Part shown: piece after piece, positions 34,101 to 45,207 of the stretch | How the letters are laid out: each line of letters begins with the position of its first letter | Numbering within the stretch: position 1 is the stretch's first letter | DNA from: Thecaphora thlaspeos | Taxonomy: Eukaryota; Basidiomycota; Ustilaginomycetes; Urocystidales; Glomosporiaceae | Assembly (NCBI GenBank): GCA_900291925.1 | Contig: UWYS01000022.1 | Coordinates: 186,001 to 250,000, forward strand | Length of the DNA: 64,000 nt | Reading direction: 5' to 3' | Notes under the pieces: generated by a model | Seen by the model: the letters and a program-made list of their open reading frames with translations, nothing else | The model's database searches: none | Told to the model about the DNA's origin: nothing | Program-made: the position numbers and the translations under genes

Positions 34101-37100
34101 CCGACCGAGTCTTGACGGAAGCAGCCTCTCCGACGCGACACGCCACAAACATGTCTTTCCAGCCGGCCCACGTCGCCAAGTTTCCCTTGCCCGATCCGGG
34201 CCCCATGCCCTTGACGTCGTCTCCGGAGCTTGCCATGCTGAGCTTCTACCGCCACAACGGTGAGAGTGCCGCCGCTCTGACCTACATCGACGCCTTCCTG
34301 CGCCTCCAGTCCATCGGCTTCCTCTGCGGTGAGCGCAGCGACGGTGTCACGTTTGCCACACCATCGAACGGCATCTCGTCCACTGGCGAGCTACATCCCC
34401 AGGTCGGTGTCAAGGACGGCGTGGCCAGGTCGAGTGCCGCCTCCTTGAGCAGCCTACCAAACCTGCCTCCGCCTCCTCCTCGCCGCGCCCATCAGCTTTT
34501 GGCGGCAGAGGTGCGTCGCCCAAGCTGGGTCGCCGCAAACGGATTTCGCAGAGAGGAGGTCGCCTTCTACCAGCGTCTCAGCAACAGCCGCGACGTGCCG
34601 CTGGGCCAGGTGATTGAGGAGCTCTGCGTCCGCGCCGGCTCGCTCGAGGCCGAAGAGAGTGCCTCCTCGAACGGTGCCATCGCTGCCGATGATAAAGCGT
34701 CGGCACGCGCGCCGCCGCCATCAGGCGGCCACCACACCGCCCCTGAGCAGCGCATCCAGTTCCTCCACGGCGATTTCCAGATTAAGATTGTCGCTACCAT
34801 GCTTCCCGCCAAGACGGTCGGCGGCTCTACTGCCGGTGCTTCTGCCGGGGAAGGTGTCGATGCGAAGTGCGGCAATGTCAAGAAAGGCGGGCCAACCAGC
34901 GATGGCGCGAGCGATTGCGCCTCGATCACATCGGACGACGCCGACATCTCTGCGGTCGCCGCGGCTCTTCACACCAACGACAAGGAGGCGGCCAAGACTG
35001 CGGTAGCGGTAGCCGAGACGGCAGTGCAAGCGGCCGAGCTGGGCACGCAGGTACTGGTCGACGGCAAGATTACCAGCGAGAGCAGCATCTGGATGTGGAA
35101 CGCCAACGGTGCCAGCGGCTGGCAGGGTCGTGCGAGGCCCATGTCCGAGTCGACCTACCTGATGTCGTTTGCGCGCTACCTCGAGGCTATCCTCTACCAT
35201 CCCGCGCTGCAGAGGGTCGGGGGGATGGATGCTCCTGGGCAGCGAGTCGGTCATAATGGCGCACATGCCGCCGATGCGGGCACACAGAAGCAGCTCAAGG
35301 AAGGACGCGATGAGGACGCCCGCAGCGTTGCCGAAGGCGTCCAGCTGCTCCGCATGTTCCGGTCCGGCCGAGCGGTGGTCAAGGTGCACGCACAGCCGAT
35401 CCGCATCTACCAGCTGGCCATGGACGGTCCCACTATGCACGGAAGGCCCAAGGTGGCCGTCCCTGCGGAGTCGTCGGGCGACTCACGCAGGAAGGCGCGC
35501 GAGGACCGCGCCAAGCGGCAGGGCGCTGCTCTCCTTGACGTGCTTGAAGAGACGAGATTAGAGGTGCAGAGGTTCTTTGCCTCGGTCAAGCAGCAAATGA
35601 CCGCGCTCGAGGATCTATTCGTGGCCAGGGAGCTCGACGAGACCGGCAGGACAATCCGGAGCCGCAACCCCATCGACATGGTCGCTTCAATCTTTGCGGA
35701 TTCCGACGCGGACGCCGAGGACGGCGACACGTCTATCGGCGGCAGCAGCATCGCCCGGAGCGTTGACTCGCGGACTACCGTATCGGGCTCTCTGTCGGAG
35801 CCACTGACGCTGCTAACGCGGCTGCAGACCTCGTTGCGGACGGACGAGTTCGAGCTCTACGATGCGCTCAAGGTTGTCAAAGGTAAGCTCTCATCAGCGG
35901 CCGCGTCGGGAACGCGGACAATGGTCGACAACTTCGGGCGAAGGCGAAGGCGAAGGCTAACCGGACTTCTTGCGTTTATCTCCGTCTGACACGACGTGAC
36001 AACGGCAGGCTTCGAGAGCGTCAACGGCATCCGAAAGGCCTTTGCCGATCGGGCCAAGTCGGCCAAGAACAGGCTCGGTGCCTGGATAAAGAAGCACCTA
36101 ACAAAGGCCGAGCAGGCGCAGCTGGGCCGGTCCGCCTTCGACGAGCCAGAGTATCTCATTAGCGGCCGCCACGCCTTCCCTGGATCACAGTACCTGGTCC
36201 GCGAAAACGAGCCGCTGTCCATCATCGCCTTTTCGCTCAGCTCACGGGACTTCAAAGCCGAGCTCGGCACCTGGAAGGAGCCGCACGACGATGGCAGTAG
36301 CGACTATTTTGGCACGAGCAAAGAAATCGACGTGCTCTCGTGGCGCAGGGGGATCGTCGAGGGCTCCGGCTCGCGGATCTCGTCCGCCTCGAGCTTCGTT
36401 TCCAGCTCACCCCTCCGGGAAAAAAGCCACCGCAGCGTGCCCGCATTACAGCTGGATCCGGACACTGATGAGGTATTTTACGAGCCGGAGCCGGTCCAGA
36501 CAACGCTGAAGCGGAAGAAGCGGGCGCGCGAGACGTCAACCCTATCGCTAAGGTTGCGCCGGGTCGGCTCCAGCGTGTCGGGGGTCTCGACCGTCTCGGA
36601 CAGGCGGATGTCGCGGACTTCGAAGGTCTTGGCCGATGACGATGCCGGTAGCCACAACGAGGCGGACGGAGGCAGCAAGGAAATGGACGAGGCGGAAAAG
36701 GCGCTCGCACGCGGTAGCGGCAACGACGAAGGCGAGGCCGATGCCGACGCTGATGGGCCGGTTGATCATACTTCGGTCCGAGCTGCGAACGTCTCCCGCG
36801 CCCCGGGCCTCCAGCCGGCCCCGAGATCGTCTTCGCTGATGCAACGTCCGGCACCGTCGTCGACTGCTGCGCAACACACCGATCACACGAACACCATCAG
36901 CTCGGCGGCCACCGACAGCACTTTCCGCGCGCTAGTCACACAGGTCTCGGGCCGACCTCTATCGCTCGCCAGCATCTTTCCCAAGGACACGGACGACGGT
37001 ACCCAGGCTGGCAGACGAGAGGGCGCGTCGCGAGCCGCCGATGACTTGCGATCCGACGATGAAGCGTGCACGACCACTTCTACCACCGCGAGCTACTACC

Positions 37101-38584
37101 GGACGTTCGGGCACGACCAGCGGCAGCAGCAGGGCCTTCGGCTGCCGATCAACAGCAAGAGCCAGACGCTCAAATCAACGCGATCGATCAGCGAGAGTGT
37201 CGCCAGCACGGCAGCGTCGTCGCGCACGCTGGACGGCGTCTCACTCGCGCCGAGCAGCGCCCTGCCCACTCCTTCGGTCGCCACCTCGGCATCGGCCGCC
37301 GTCGAGAGCCCGCATATCAAGCACAATCTGGTCCACGGCCACACCAAGATCTCGTGCGTCTCGTGGTTCGCCGAAGAGTTTGCCGCGTTGCGGGAGAAGT
37401 GGGGCGTGGAGGACGACTTTGTCCAGAGCCTCAGCCGATGCCAGCCATGGAGCACGACGGGCGGCAAGAGCAAGAGCGCCTTTTTCAAGACGCAGGATGA
37501 GCGCTACATCGGCAAACAGCTGCTGACGGTTTGGTCGGTCGACGAGAAGGAGGCCTTCCTCGAGTTTGCCCCGGCCTACCTCAAGTACATGATGAACTCG
37601 TTCGTCAACGACTGCCCGACGCTGCTTGCCAAGATCGCCGGCGTGTACAGCGTCAAAATCAAGGACACCAAGACGGGGGAGACGAGGCTCAAGATGAACG
37701 TTATGATCCAGGAGAACCTGTGGGCGGGCGACGGAGGCCAGTCGGTGCGCTTCGACCTCAAGGGCATCAAGGATCGTAAGGTCAAGCTCAACCCACAGCA
37801 GCAAGCAGCAGCGACGGCGGCGGCAGGCGATCTGGCGGCGACGCCGGCCAAGGCGGCAGGGCTGGCATCCAGCAACGGCCTTAGCTCGACTCTGACGACG
37901 CTCGCCGCATCGACGTCGCGCCCCTTGTCTTCCTCGACCACCACCGCAGGCGCTGCGAGGCCCAGCACCCCATCGGCCACGCCAGCAGTCGGCACCTCCA
38001 CTGGCACAAACACGACGGCCACGGGCGCTGTCGCTGAAGATCTGACCGCGACTGTGTGGTGGGACAGCGACTGGATCGGCCGGTACAAGTCTACGGCCTT
38101 TGTCGCCGAGTCGCAGAAGGACCTCTTCTGCAAGGCGCTCCACAACGACACCCATTTTCTCACGGCGTCCAACATCATGGATTACTCGCTCCTCCTCGGC
38201 GTCATCGAGAACCCTCTTGCCCCCAGCGACAGCGACGGCGACGGCGACGGCGCTACGATGCCAGACCAAGGCGCGCCAGAGACGAAGCACAACAGGCCGC
38301 GACCGGTGTTCCGGTGTCGGATTGTCGACTTTCTCGGCGCGTTTACGCTGGCGAAGCAGCTGGAGAGCTCGTCCAAGAAGGCGCTCAAGTCTGGGGTCGA
38401 GGCAAAGGGCAACGTAACAATCCTGCCGCCATCGGAGTATGCGACGAGGTTCGTCTCGACGCTCGAGGGCTACTTTACGGGCGTCCCGACGTTGCCTACC
38501 CTTGATCCGGAACGGGAGAGACAGGGAGGCAATGGAAAAGGGGCAGCGTGTGGGGAAAGGAAGCGGCTCGATCCGGTTTTGTAG
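31118..38584 (+). CDS. Divergent Fab1/PIKfyve-type phosphatidylinositol phosphate kinase without FYVE domain
   Basis: Exons 31118-35882 and 36009-38584 (126-nt intron, GTAAGC donor, CAG acceptor), about 2446 aa. The C-terminal PIP-kinase domain lies at about residues 2025-2440: nucleotide-binding GGKSKSAFFKT with lysine K2091 (RYIGKQ), FDLKG at 2170-2174, ASNIMDYSLLLGV with D2313, and the metal-binding-like IVDF (D2362). The piece SSILGLMIYAGCSMILETGFL resembles the end of the chaperonin-like domain of Fab1, and SESTYLMSFARYLEAILYHP resembles its Cys-rich region. No FYVE zinc finger and no full chaperonin domain are visible. An Ala/Thr/Ser-rich insertion of about 85 residues splits the kinase domain after FDLKG. 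Fab1 makes PI(3,5)P2 from PI3P on endosomes and vacuoles; this copy may be a paralogue with another membrane-recruitment mode. The start is uncertain because the ATG context is weak. Confidence 0.78.
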
Positions 38585-38887
38585 CGTCACAGGAGAGGAA
38601 AGTCAAGCGTCGGTCGGGCCAGCGGTCGATGACGGTTGCAGATTGCAACTTGGAAACGTGCGGCGGTACAAGTACAAGATGGGTGTTGGTGGCAGGAGGT
38701 GATACAAGGGAAACGAGGCACGAGCGGACCTTGACGGACAGCGAGGGGGAGGGCGAGGGAGGGGAGGGGTGCGCTGTGAACAGAAGAGGCAGAGCGGAAC
38801 GGCAGCAGCGGCAGAACGAGATGCCTGTATATCCGGAACGGCCATGAAATGGAACGGTTGCACGACTCTCGAACGCCGTCGCGCCAG
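38585..38887. other. Short convergent intergenic region
   Basis: About 300 bp between the 3' ends of the PIP-kinase gene (+) and the NF-YB gene (-). Nothing recognised. Confidence 0.6.
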
Positions 38888-39779
38888 TCATTGCTGCTGG
38901 AACGGGGGAAGCAGTGCCTCGTCGATTCTGTCATCCGCTTCGCCGTCGGCGTCGTCGTGATCCTCGACCTCGTTGGCGGCATTGGAGGTCTTGTGCGATC
39001 GTTTGCGAGAGCGCGGGTTGGTCTCTTGCGCCTAGGGGTTGGTATGTCGAGCGATGGGTCGGGGGGGGGGGGGGGGGGGGAATGAAGAGAGCGTGGCTGT
39101 GTGAGCTGCTGTATGTTGGTGCTCGCTTGCGGCAAGAGGGGATCGCGGGTGACGGACGGCCACTTACCATTCTATACCGACTGAGATAGACCTTGAGGAC
39201 CTCTTCGTAGTTGTCGAAACCGAGCACTCTGAGCGCATAGAGAATATCATCTCCGTTGATCGTCTTTCTCTTTTCGGCGGCACACTTGTCACTAGCCTCG
39301 GAGGTGACGAAGCTGATGAGCTCGGATACGCAATCCTGGACGCACTCCTTTGCGTCCTTTGCGATCTTTGCGTTCTCGGGGAGGGAGCGTTTCATGATTC
39401 TCGATATGTTGGCGATGGGTAGGTCGGCGGGGGGGAAGAGGGAGGTGTAGAGAGGATGCGTGAGCGGGTTGATGTGAGACAGGTGCGGTGACGATGTAGC
39501 GGTTGATTGACCTGGACCGATGCTGGTGGCGTCGAAGGGAAGAGGGGTGGTAGAGGAGGGTGTGGTGGATGTGGACGGTTGCGTGTGCGTCTCGACATGC
39601 CGTAACAGGGAAGCAGCGGGAGACGAGACGGCGGACGTCCCTCCTCCAGCGGCCGACGTGGCCGACGTGGCGGTGCGAAAGAGGTGCGAGACAGAGTCTT
39701 GGGTGTGGATAGAGCTGTCGGTCGACGTGCAAGGTAGACCGGACTGGTCGACGTGTGGTGTCGAAGCGCCGCCCGACAT
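38888..39779 (-). CDS. HAP3: CCAAT-binding factor subunit NF-YB / HAP3
   Basis: Exons 39779-39168 and 39031-38888, 251 aa. The 136-nt intron has donor GTAAGT and acceptor TAG and contains C20 in the sense strand. Residues 1-118 are Ser/Thr/Pro-rich and disordered. Residues 119-204 are a complete NF-YB histone fold: [20 protein letters not shown], then [16 protein letters not shown], then [19 protein letters not shown] and [13 protein letters not shown], including the DNA-contact and NF-YC/NF-YA interface residues expected of the family. The second exon adds a basic/acidic tail (RSRKRSHK..., [14 protein letters not shown]) ending PPFQQQ. As part of the NF-Y/HAP complex it binds CCAAT boxes and in fungi controls respiratory and other genes. 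Confidence 0.93.
39061..39080 (+). repeat. G20 homopolymer inside the NF-YB intron
   Basis: Twenty consecutive G on the + strand, which is C20 in the pre-mRNA, inside the single intron of the NF-YB gene about 30 nt upstream of the acceptor. Confidence 0.9.
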
Positions 39780-40147
39780 GGCGTAGTATGCGGCTGCGCT
39801 GCAGCGATGTGTATATCCTCCGATATCGGACGGGGAATTCTGGTGGCCGACGGGCTGTGAAGTGGCCCGAGATTGCTTGTCGTCGTCGTCGTCGTCGTCG
39901 TCGTGGCTAGGAGAAAGGGGATGTGCGGCGGAGCGAGCAGGCCTCCGTGCACGCGCCCACAAGACCCTGGCTTGCTGGCCGTTCTCGCCCGACAACGTCG
40001 CCTCGCTTGGCCCAAATATTGGCAGAATTCCACGCCCCCTCACTCACGTGCGGGACTCGCCGAGATCCGGGATCTTTCCTCAGGCTTGAGCCCACATAGT
40101 TGTTAGGTATTGATATATACATATTTCGGCCGCTGGATGTCGAACCG
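39780..40147. other. NF-YB upstream region with (GTC)n
   Basis: It lies between the NF-YB start and the tRNA-Lys gene and holds a trinucleotide run of GTC at about 39879-39902. Presumably the NF-YB promoter. No other gene seen. Confidence 0.55.
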
Positions 40148-40250
40148 TCCCGGCTAGCTCAGTCGGTAGAGCGTCAGACTCTTACGAGAGCCTCTGTGCA
40201 TCGGCGCAGTGTGTATCTGAATGTCGTGGGTTCGAATCCCACGTTGGGAG
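40148..40250 (+). tRNA. tRNA-Lys(CTT) with intron
   Basis: Acceptor TCCCGGC/GTTGGGA, D-arm GCTC/GAGC, anticodon stem TCAGA/TCTGA with loop CTCTTA then A (anticodon CTT), T-arm GTGGG TTCGAAT CCCAC. A 30-nt intron follows position 37. Discriminator G at 40250, immediately followed by a T8 Pol III terminator. A and B boxes are intact. It lies between the divergent NF-YB start and the CTR9 3' end. Confidence 0.95.
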
Positions 40251-40446
40251 TTTTTTTTGGCATCTTTTTCTTATACCTCGTCCCCCCTGCTCTCCCTCGC
40301 CGTCGATGACGCTGTGGCGCTGTGGTAGCAGATCGTGCACGCTCTACCCGTGTGTTCATGGGATTTGGTTGGAATTGCACAAATTGGCACTAGGCGGTGA
40401 AGGAAAGACTTGGTGGCGCTTCCTTGACATGAGAGCAGTCTCTCGT

Positions 40447-43400
40447 CTACTCCTTCTCGTCCTCGTCGCCGTCAGCAGCTCGGGCTGGAGCGGTCTCACC
40501 CTCTCCCTCGTCCTCACCAGATACATCGCCGAGCATCATCATCTCCTCATCGGAGTCAATGACGTCGTTCTCGATCCTAGCCTTCTTTGCCGTGCCCGTC
40601 TTCTTTCTCTTGGCTCCATCTTCGGCCACCACCGCTCCAGCGCCCGTCTCTGCCTCGTCGTCGTCGTCGTCGTCATCGCTCTCGTCCTGGACACGTCGCC
40701 TGACGAGTTTCTTCCTCTTGCTGCCCGCCGCATCGCCGTCTTCCTTCTTCTTTCGCTTCTCGCTCTTTTTCGTCTTGCGCTCACGTTTCTCCTTCCTCCT
40801 CTTTGACCTCGCATCGTCGCCGGATCCGTCGATGTCGACGCCGGCAGCGAGGCCGTTTCGGATGATCTCGGCGTCTCCGTCCTCTGACTCGGCGCGATCG
40901 GTCGACTCGTCGCTCGATCCACCCCCTCCTCCTCCGCCGAAGAGCGCCTCATCGTCATCGTCGTCTGTTTTCTTGCGTGCCTTCTTCTTTCTTCCACCTC
41001 CACCTCGTTTACGCTTCCCTCCCCTTCCTCCCCCTTCCTCGTCATCGTCAGCGGCAACGTTGCCCGTCTTCTTCCTCCTCGGTTCTTTCTCCGGTGTCGC
41101 CTCGCGCATGTACTCAATCTTCCTCGCCTCCTCCCTGGCGAGACGACGCTTTTCGGCCATCATCTCAGCCTCCTGCCTGAGGTGCTCCTCCTTCCTGATG
41201 CGCTGCTGCTCGAGCGCCAGCTCCTTCTCCCTTCGCGCCTGGATGACGGCCTCTTTGGCCTGGCGTCGTTCCTCTTCGAACGCCTCTTGGTCGGCCAGCG
41301 CGGCCGGCGCTTGGCGAAGCAGCGATCCTTCGCCGTACTTGCCTCGCTGTTCGACGATCTCGCGGGAGATGTACGAAAGCTGGCCCTTGGACGCGGCGAG
41401 GATCAGTTCGCCGCCGTTGGTGGTGGACAGCGTCGGCGCTTCGCCTTCTGCGACGGAGGCGGCAGGAGCGGGCGAGGTGGGCGTTAGGAGTCGCTGCACC
41501 TGTTCCACCGCATCGATCGCCTCGCGAATCTCGTCCGACGACTTCCTCTCGCGCGGCAGGTCGAAGAGTAGCTGTAGGCTCTTGTGCGCCATGACGGCCT
41601 GGTTGTACGCCATCTGCACCCACTCTGGGTGGTCGCGTCCCTTTTCGCCGCCGACAATTCCCTTGGCCCGCTCGAGGTGCCGGAACGCGTTGCGCAGGTT
41701 GGTGAACGACTTGGTCTTCATCCCGAGCGCGTACTCTGCACGCGCCATGTACTGCAGCACAGTGACGTTCGACTGGTGGTAGTATCTCCGCGAGGCCAGC
41801 TCGTAAGCCTTGAGCGACCGCTCAAACTCGTCCTTGATCATCAGCGCATGGCCCATGCAGATGTGAACGCTACCCTCTTCGCGCACCTCGCGCAGCTTCG
41901 AGAGGATGGCGATCGCTTCGTCGGCGTTCTTTTTGCGTCTCTCGTCGGCCGTAGCGTTGCCGCCGAGCGCCGGGTGCGCCGTGTTGCCCATGCTGATCTC
42001 GCCGAACGCGTCTTCGGCGTAGAGGATCGCCATACACTGCGCGGCGAACGCACAGCGCGGGTCAGCAGCGAGCGCCTTATCAATCAGGTCGGCTGCGCGC
42101 ATCATACCCTTGGCGCGCTCCGCCTTGACGTCCGGGCCCGGCTGGGCGTGAACGGCCAGCTGATAGTAGGCCCATCCCAGGCTGGCGAGCGTGTGCGGAT
42201 CGCGGCGCCCCTCGTCGGCGGCCAGCTTGGCGGCCGCGGCACTGCCAAAGACCGTCTTGCCGGCGTCCGGTCCGGCGAAGAGCTGCGCGGTAAAGTCCTT
42301 GATGGCGGACCAGGCGGGCGTCGGGTTGCCCGGCAGCTCGCCCGCCAGGAAACAGACATAGCTCGCCCGCGTATCGAGATTGCCCGGGTCGGAGGCGAGC
42401 GCCTCCTTAAACAGCGTGTTGGCCGCGTCGCGCTGCTGGCGGATTGTGGCGGCCGCCTCGGGGCCGGGAGTTGGCGCTCTTCCGACAGCCAGCAGCGCGA
42501 GGCGCACTTTGGCGTCGACGAACTCGGGATGCGCGCGCAGTACTGCCTCGTAAGCCTGCTTAGCCTGGTCGAGGTTGCCGGCGACCTCGTTGGCCCGTCC
42601 CAGGTCGAAACTCGAAACAATCTTGACAGCCTCGAGGACCCTCTGCGTCTCTGGGTGTGTCACTTCGGCCGCCGCAGTCGATGCACCGGCGATGGCAGAC
42701 TCGAGCCGCGAGATGCCCCTGGAAAGGAGCCACGCACGCTCCTCCTGCCGATGTACGTCGCTCTCGGGCACCTCAAAGGCCCGCAGCGATAGGATGCCTC
42801 CGAGGTTGGTCTGCAGGCTCGACACGAGTGGCGCTGAAGATGCAGCACCTCCTTCTTCGGCCTTGGCGAGGCGGAGCGCATCGCTATAAGAGGCGGTGGC
42901 GCGAGTAAGGTCCTCGGTCTGCAGCAGGTTGGCAAACTCGACGTGGGCCAGCGGGTCGTTGCCGAGAGCGGCCACCGACTCCAGGGCCGACTTGCTCAGC
43001 TCCTCGGCGTGCAGCACCGCCAGCGCCTTGGCGAGCGGACCGCTCGTTTCAGAAGTGTCGTTGGAGCCCGTCGCCGATGACAAAGACTCGGGCATCTCTT
43101 CCGACTCGTGCGGTGAGCTGCCGCCCGACAGCTCGTGCTGGGCGGCCTCGACAATGCGGAACACACGGTCGAGCATCACCCTGGCGCGCTCGGCATCGGC
43201 GAGCCGCTCGGACGGCGATGCACCAGGATGCGAGTGTGCGCGCAGGCTGGCGGCAAGGAGCGACAGCTCGAGTATCTGCGAGGCCGCCACGGACGAGGCC
43301 GGCTTGCTGGTCAGACCGTCGAGCGTGTTGATGGCGGCGAGGAAGTCGCGATTAGCCAGCTGGCACTGGGCAAGGCCAAGAACGGCGAGGGTCAGGCCAG

Positions 43401-44685
43401 GCGCGAGCTGCTGCGAGCCGGCAGAGCCCGAGGCGCTCGAATGGCGCGAAAGGTCCTCGATGACGCGGGTGTAGTAGCGCTGGGCCTGGAGGCGGAGCTC
43501 GGGCTTGGTGCTGTTGGCGGGGAGCTGCGAGGCGAGGTGCGAGGCCCGGGCGTAGCACAGCCAGGCCTGCACGACGGCGGCCCGCGAGTCGGCGTACTGT
43601 ATGGCGTGCTCTCCGAGCTTGAGCGCCGAGGCGTAGCTGCTAGCGACCGTCTCTTCAGCCTGCTGGCCGTGCTGCTTGGCGGCCTCGCCAGCCTTGTTGA
43701 TGAAAAACTCGCACATGCCGATTGCGGCCATCGCGTTGCGCTTCTCGAGCTTCCACGACTGCTGAAGCGATTCCATTCCCTCCTTGTAGGCCATCTCGCG
43801 CGCCTGTTGTTCGCTGCGCTCAATCTCGCAACCAAAGGTGCCCGGGACTAGCGCCAAAGTCTGCTTGGAGGCATTGATCGACGAGAGGGAGAGCAGAAGG
43901 TGGGCGGCGGCATTCTTTGGATTGACGGCGCTGGCACGCTTCCAGGCCTTGCGGGCCGAGTCGTGGTGTCCGAGGCCCCAGAGGCAGAGTCCGATGCCGA
44001 CGCGGGCATCGGGGCCCTTCCAGCCCTGGTGCCGTCCCGGCTCAAGGTCGGCCTTGCGCTGGAGGATGAGGCTGATCTCGAGAACCTGCTGGTAGAGTTT
44101 TAGGGCAAGGGCGTACTGGCGCTTGCGGAGGAGAATGCAGGCCTTGCCGAGGAGAGCGATGGCGTGCCTGGGCTGCTCCTTGAGGATCCTGTCATAAATG
44201 CGGAGTGCGCCGTTATTGTCGCCGGAGTTTGTCGAGTGAACGGCGCGCGTGAGGAGGTTAAGGTGGTGTGAAGGGTCGATGGGCTGGGATCGGTTGAGAT
44301 TCGCGATGATGTCGCGGTGGTAGGCGTCCTTCGGCTGCTGAGCCGAGAGGTTCTGATAGGCAGCATTCTGAAGGATCTGCTTGGGCGCGCCCTTTGCCCT
44401 GTCGAAGCCAAAGGCGGCCAGGAGAGCAAAGAGAGGCACCGCCTCTCGAGGGTTGCGTTGTGAGAGGAGCTGTGTTCCCTTCTGGCAGATGAGCTCTGCC
44501 TCCTGGTGCCGGCTTTCGATCCAGCACTGCGATGCAAGCCTGGTCCACAGATTGGAGGCTGGGCGCTCGTCGACAAGGGCCTCTATGAAGACCTGAAGGT
44601 CCTCTGGGGGGGGAAGCGGGTCGAGTTCAACAGTGATCGACTCGTTCTCCGCAACAGGGAGGTCGAGCGACCTCTTGTACGGCAT
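40447..44685 (-). CDS. CTR9: Paf1 complex subunit CTR9 (TPR protein)
   Basis: Intronless, 1412 aa. I chose the ATG at 44685 because MPYKRSLDLPVAENESITVELDPLPPPEDLQ matches the usual CTR9 N-terminus; the open frame extends further upstream without support. Tetratricopeptide-like helices cover about residues 40-1080 (for example HAIALLGKACILLRKRQYALALKLY, VHICMGHALMIKDEFERSLKAYE). Then follow a long Glu/Arg/Lys-rich coiled region (EEERRQAKEAVIQARREKEL) and a C-terminal tail of alternating basic and acidic blocks with poly-Gly, typical of CTR9. CTR9 is the scaffold of Paf1C, which travels with RNA polymerase II in the nucleus and supports H2B ubiquitylation and H3K4 methylation. It shares a 522-bp divergent promoter region with the SNO-type gene. 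Confidence 0.93.
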   Translation of the reverse strand: MPYKRSLDLPVAENESITVELDPLPPPEDLQVFIEALVDERPASNLWTRLASQCWIESRHQEAELICQKGTQLLSQRNPREAVPLFALLAAFGFDRAKGAPKQILQNAAYQNLSAQQPKDAYHRDIIANLNRSQPIDPSHHLNLLTRAVHSTNSGDNNGALRIYDRILKEQPRHAIALLGKACILLRKRQYALALKLYQQVLEISLILQRKADLEPGRHQGWKGPDARVGIGLCLWGLGHHDSARKAWKRASAVNPKNAAAHLLLSLSSINASKQTLALVPGTFGCEIERSEQQAREMAYKEGMESLQQSWKLEKRNAMAAIGMCEFFINKAGEAAKQHGQQAEETVASSYASALKLGEHAIQYADSRAAVVQAWLCYARASHLASQLPANSTKPELRLQAQRYYTRVIEDLSRHSSASGSAGSQQLAPGLTLAVLGLAQCQLANRDFLAAINTLDGLTSKPASSVAASQILELSLLAASLRAHSHPGASPSERLADAERARVMLDRVFRIVEAAQHELSGGSSPHESEEMPESLSSATGSNDTSETSGPLAKALAVLHAEELSKSALESVAALGNDPLAHVEFANLLQTEDLTRATASYSDALRLAKAEEGGAASSAPLVSSLQTNLGGILSLRAFEVPESDVHRQEERAWLLSRGISRLESAIAGASTAAAEVTHPETQRVLEAVKIVSSFDLGRANEVAGNLDQAKQAYEAVLRAHPEFVDAKVRLALLAVGRAPTPGPEAAATIRQQRDAANTLFKEALASDPGNLDTRASYVCFLAGELPGNPTPAWSAIKDFTAQLFAGPDAGKTVFGSAAAAKLAADEGRRDPHTLASLGWAYYQLAVHAQPGPDVKAERAKGMMRAADLIDKALAADPRCAFAAQCMAILYAEDAFGEISMGNTAHPALGGNATADERRKKNADEAIAILSKLREVREEGSVHICMGHALMIKDEFERSLKAYELASRRYYHQSNVTVLQYMARAEYALGMKTKSFTNLRNAFRHLERAKGIVGGEKGRDHPEWVQMAYNQAVMAHKSLQLLFDLPRERKSSDEIREAIDAVEQVQRLLTPTSPAPAASVAEGEAPTLSTTNGGELILAASKGQLSYISREIVEQRGKYGEGSLLRQAPAALADQEAFEEERRQAKEAVIQARREKELALEQQRIRKEEHLRQEAEMMAEKRRLAREEARKIEYMREATPEKEPRRKKTGNVAADDDEEGGGRGGKRKRGGGGRKKKARKKTDDDDDEALFGGGGGGGSSDESTDRAESEDGDAEIIRNGLAAGVDIDGSGDDARSKRRKEKRERKTKKSEKRKKKEDGDAAGSKRKKLVRRRVQDESDDDDDDDEAETGAGAVVAEDGAKRKKTGTAKKARIENDVIDSDEEMMMLGDVSGEDEGEGETAPARAADGDEDEKE

Positions 44686-45207
44686 GGCGGGCCCCCGGAG
44701 CTGGGTGGTCGGGACACTACGCACGCGTATAGACTCGAGTGCCGATGAGACCGCTGGTCGCAAGGCGGCGGAGGTGGATGGTGGGTGGGAGGATGGACAG
44801 ATCGAAAGGAAGGAAGAAGTTGTCGTCTCGCGCTCCGTTGGCCAATGCGAGCCTGCGAACGCGACGTGCCCTGTCTGGGCAAGGTGCCATTTGTCGGATC
44901 CGGGTGGATAGGATAGGCAGGCAGGCCAAGCGGATCTTCTGCGCTTTTGGCCCGAATTTCCTTGGGTCTTCCGGCCGGCTTTCAAGTTCTTCATGAGTCA
45001 CACATAAAATCACCAACGGCGCGGCCAAGCCAGCAGGAGAGCAGGCCAACGAGCCAACGCGGAGTAACGAGCAACGAGCAACGAGCAACGGCCTCTCACA
45101 ACGCTCGGCTCAGCTCGCCGAGAGGGCTTCCTGCCCGTCACTCCCCTCGCCTTGTGGCAACTTGCTGACACTCCCCTACCCATCTCCCACCCCCGACTGT
45201 CTCCGTC
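44686..45207. promoter_or_regulatory. Divergent promoter region, CTR9 / SNO glutaminase
   Basis: 522 bp between two head-to-head start codons. A CCAAT box (GGCCAATGCG) lies at 44842-44846. A 7-bp tandem repeat (GCAACGA, about three and a half copies) is at 45064-45090. No TATA box is obvious. Shared regulation is possible but not shown. Confidence 0.5.

Noticed and set aside
37241..38590. 449-codon minus-strand frame opposite the kinase domain
   Set aside because: The + strand encodes the PIP-kinase core here; the antisense frame has no family resemblance.
40559..42792. Ser/Phe-rich + strand frames opposite CTR9
   Set aside because: Antisense of the charged CTR9 tail and TPR region; no start context or domain.
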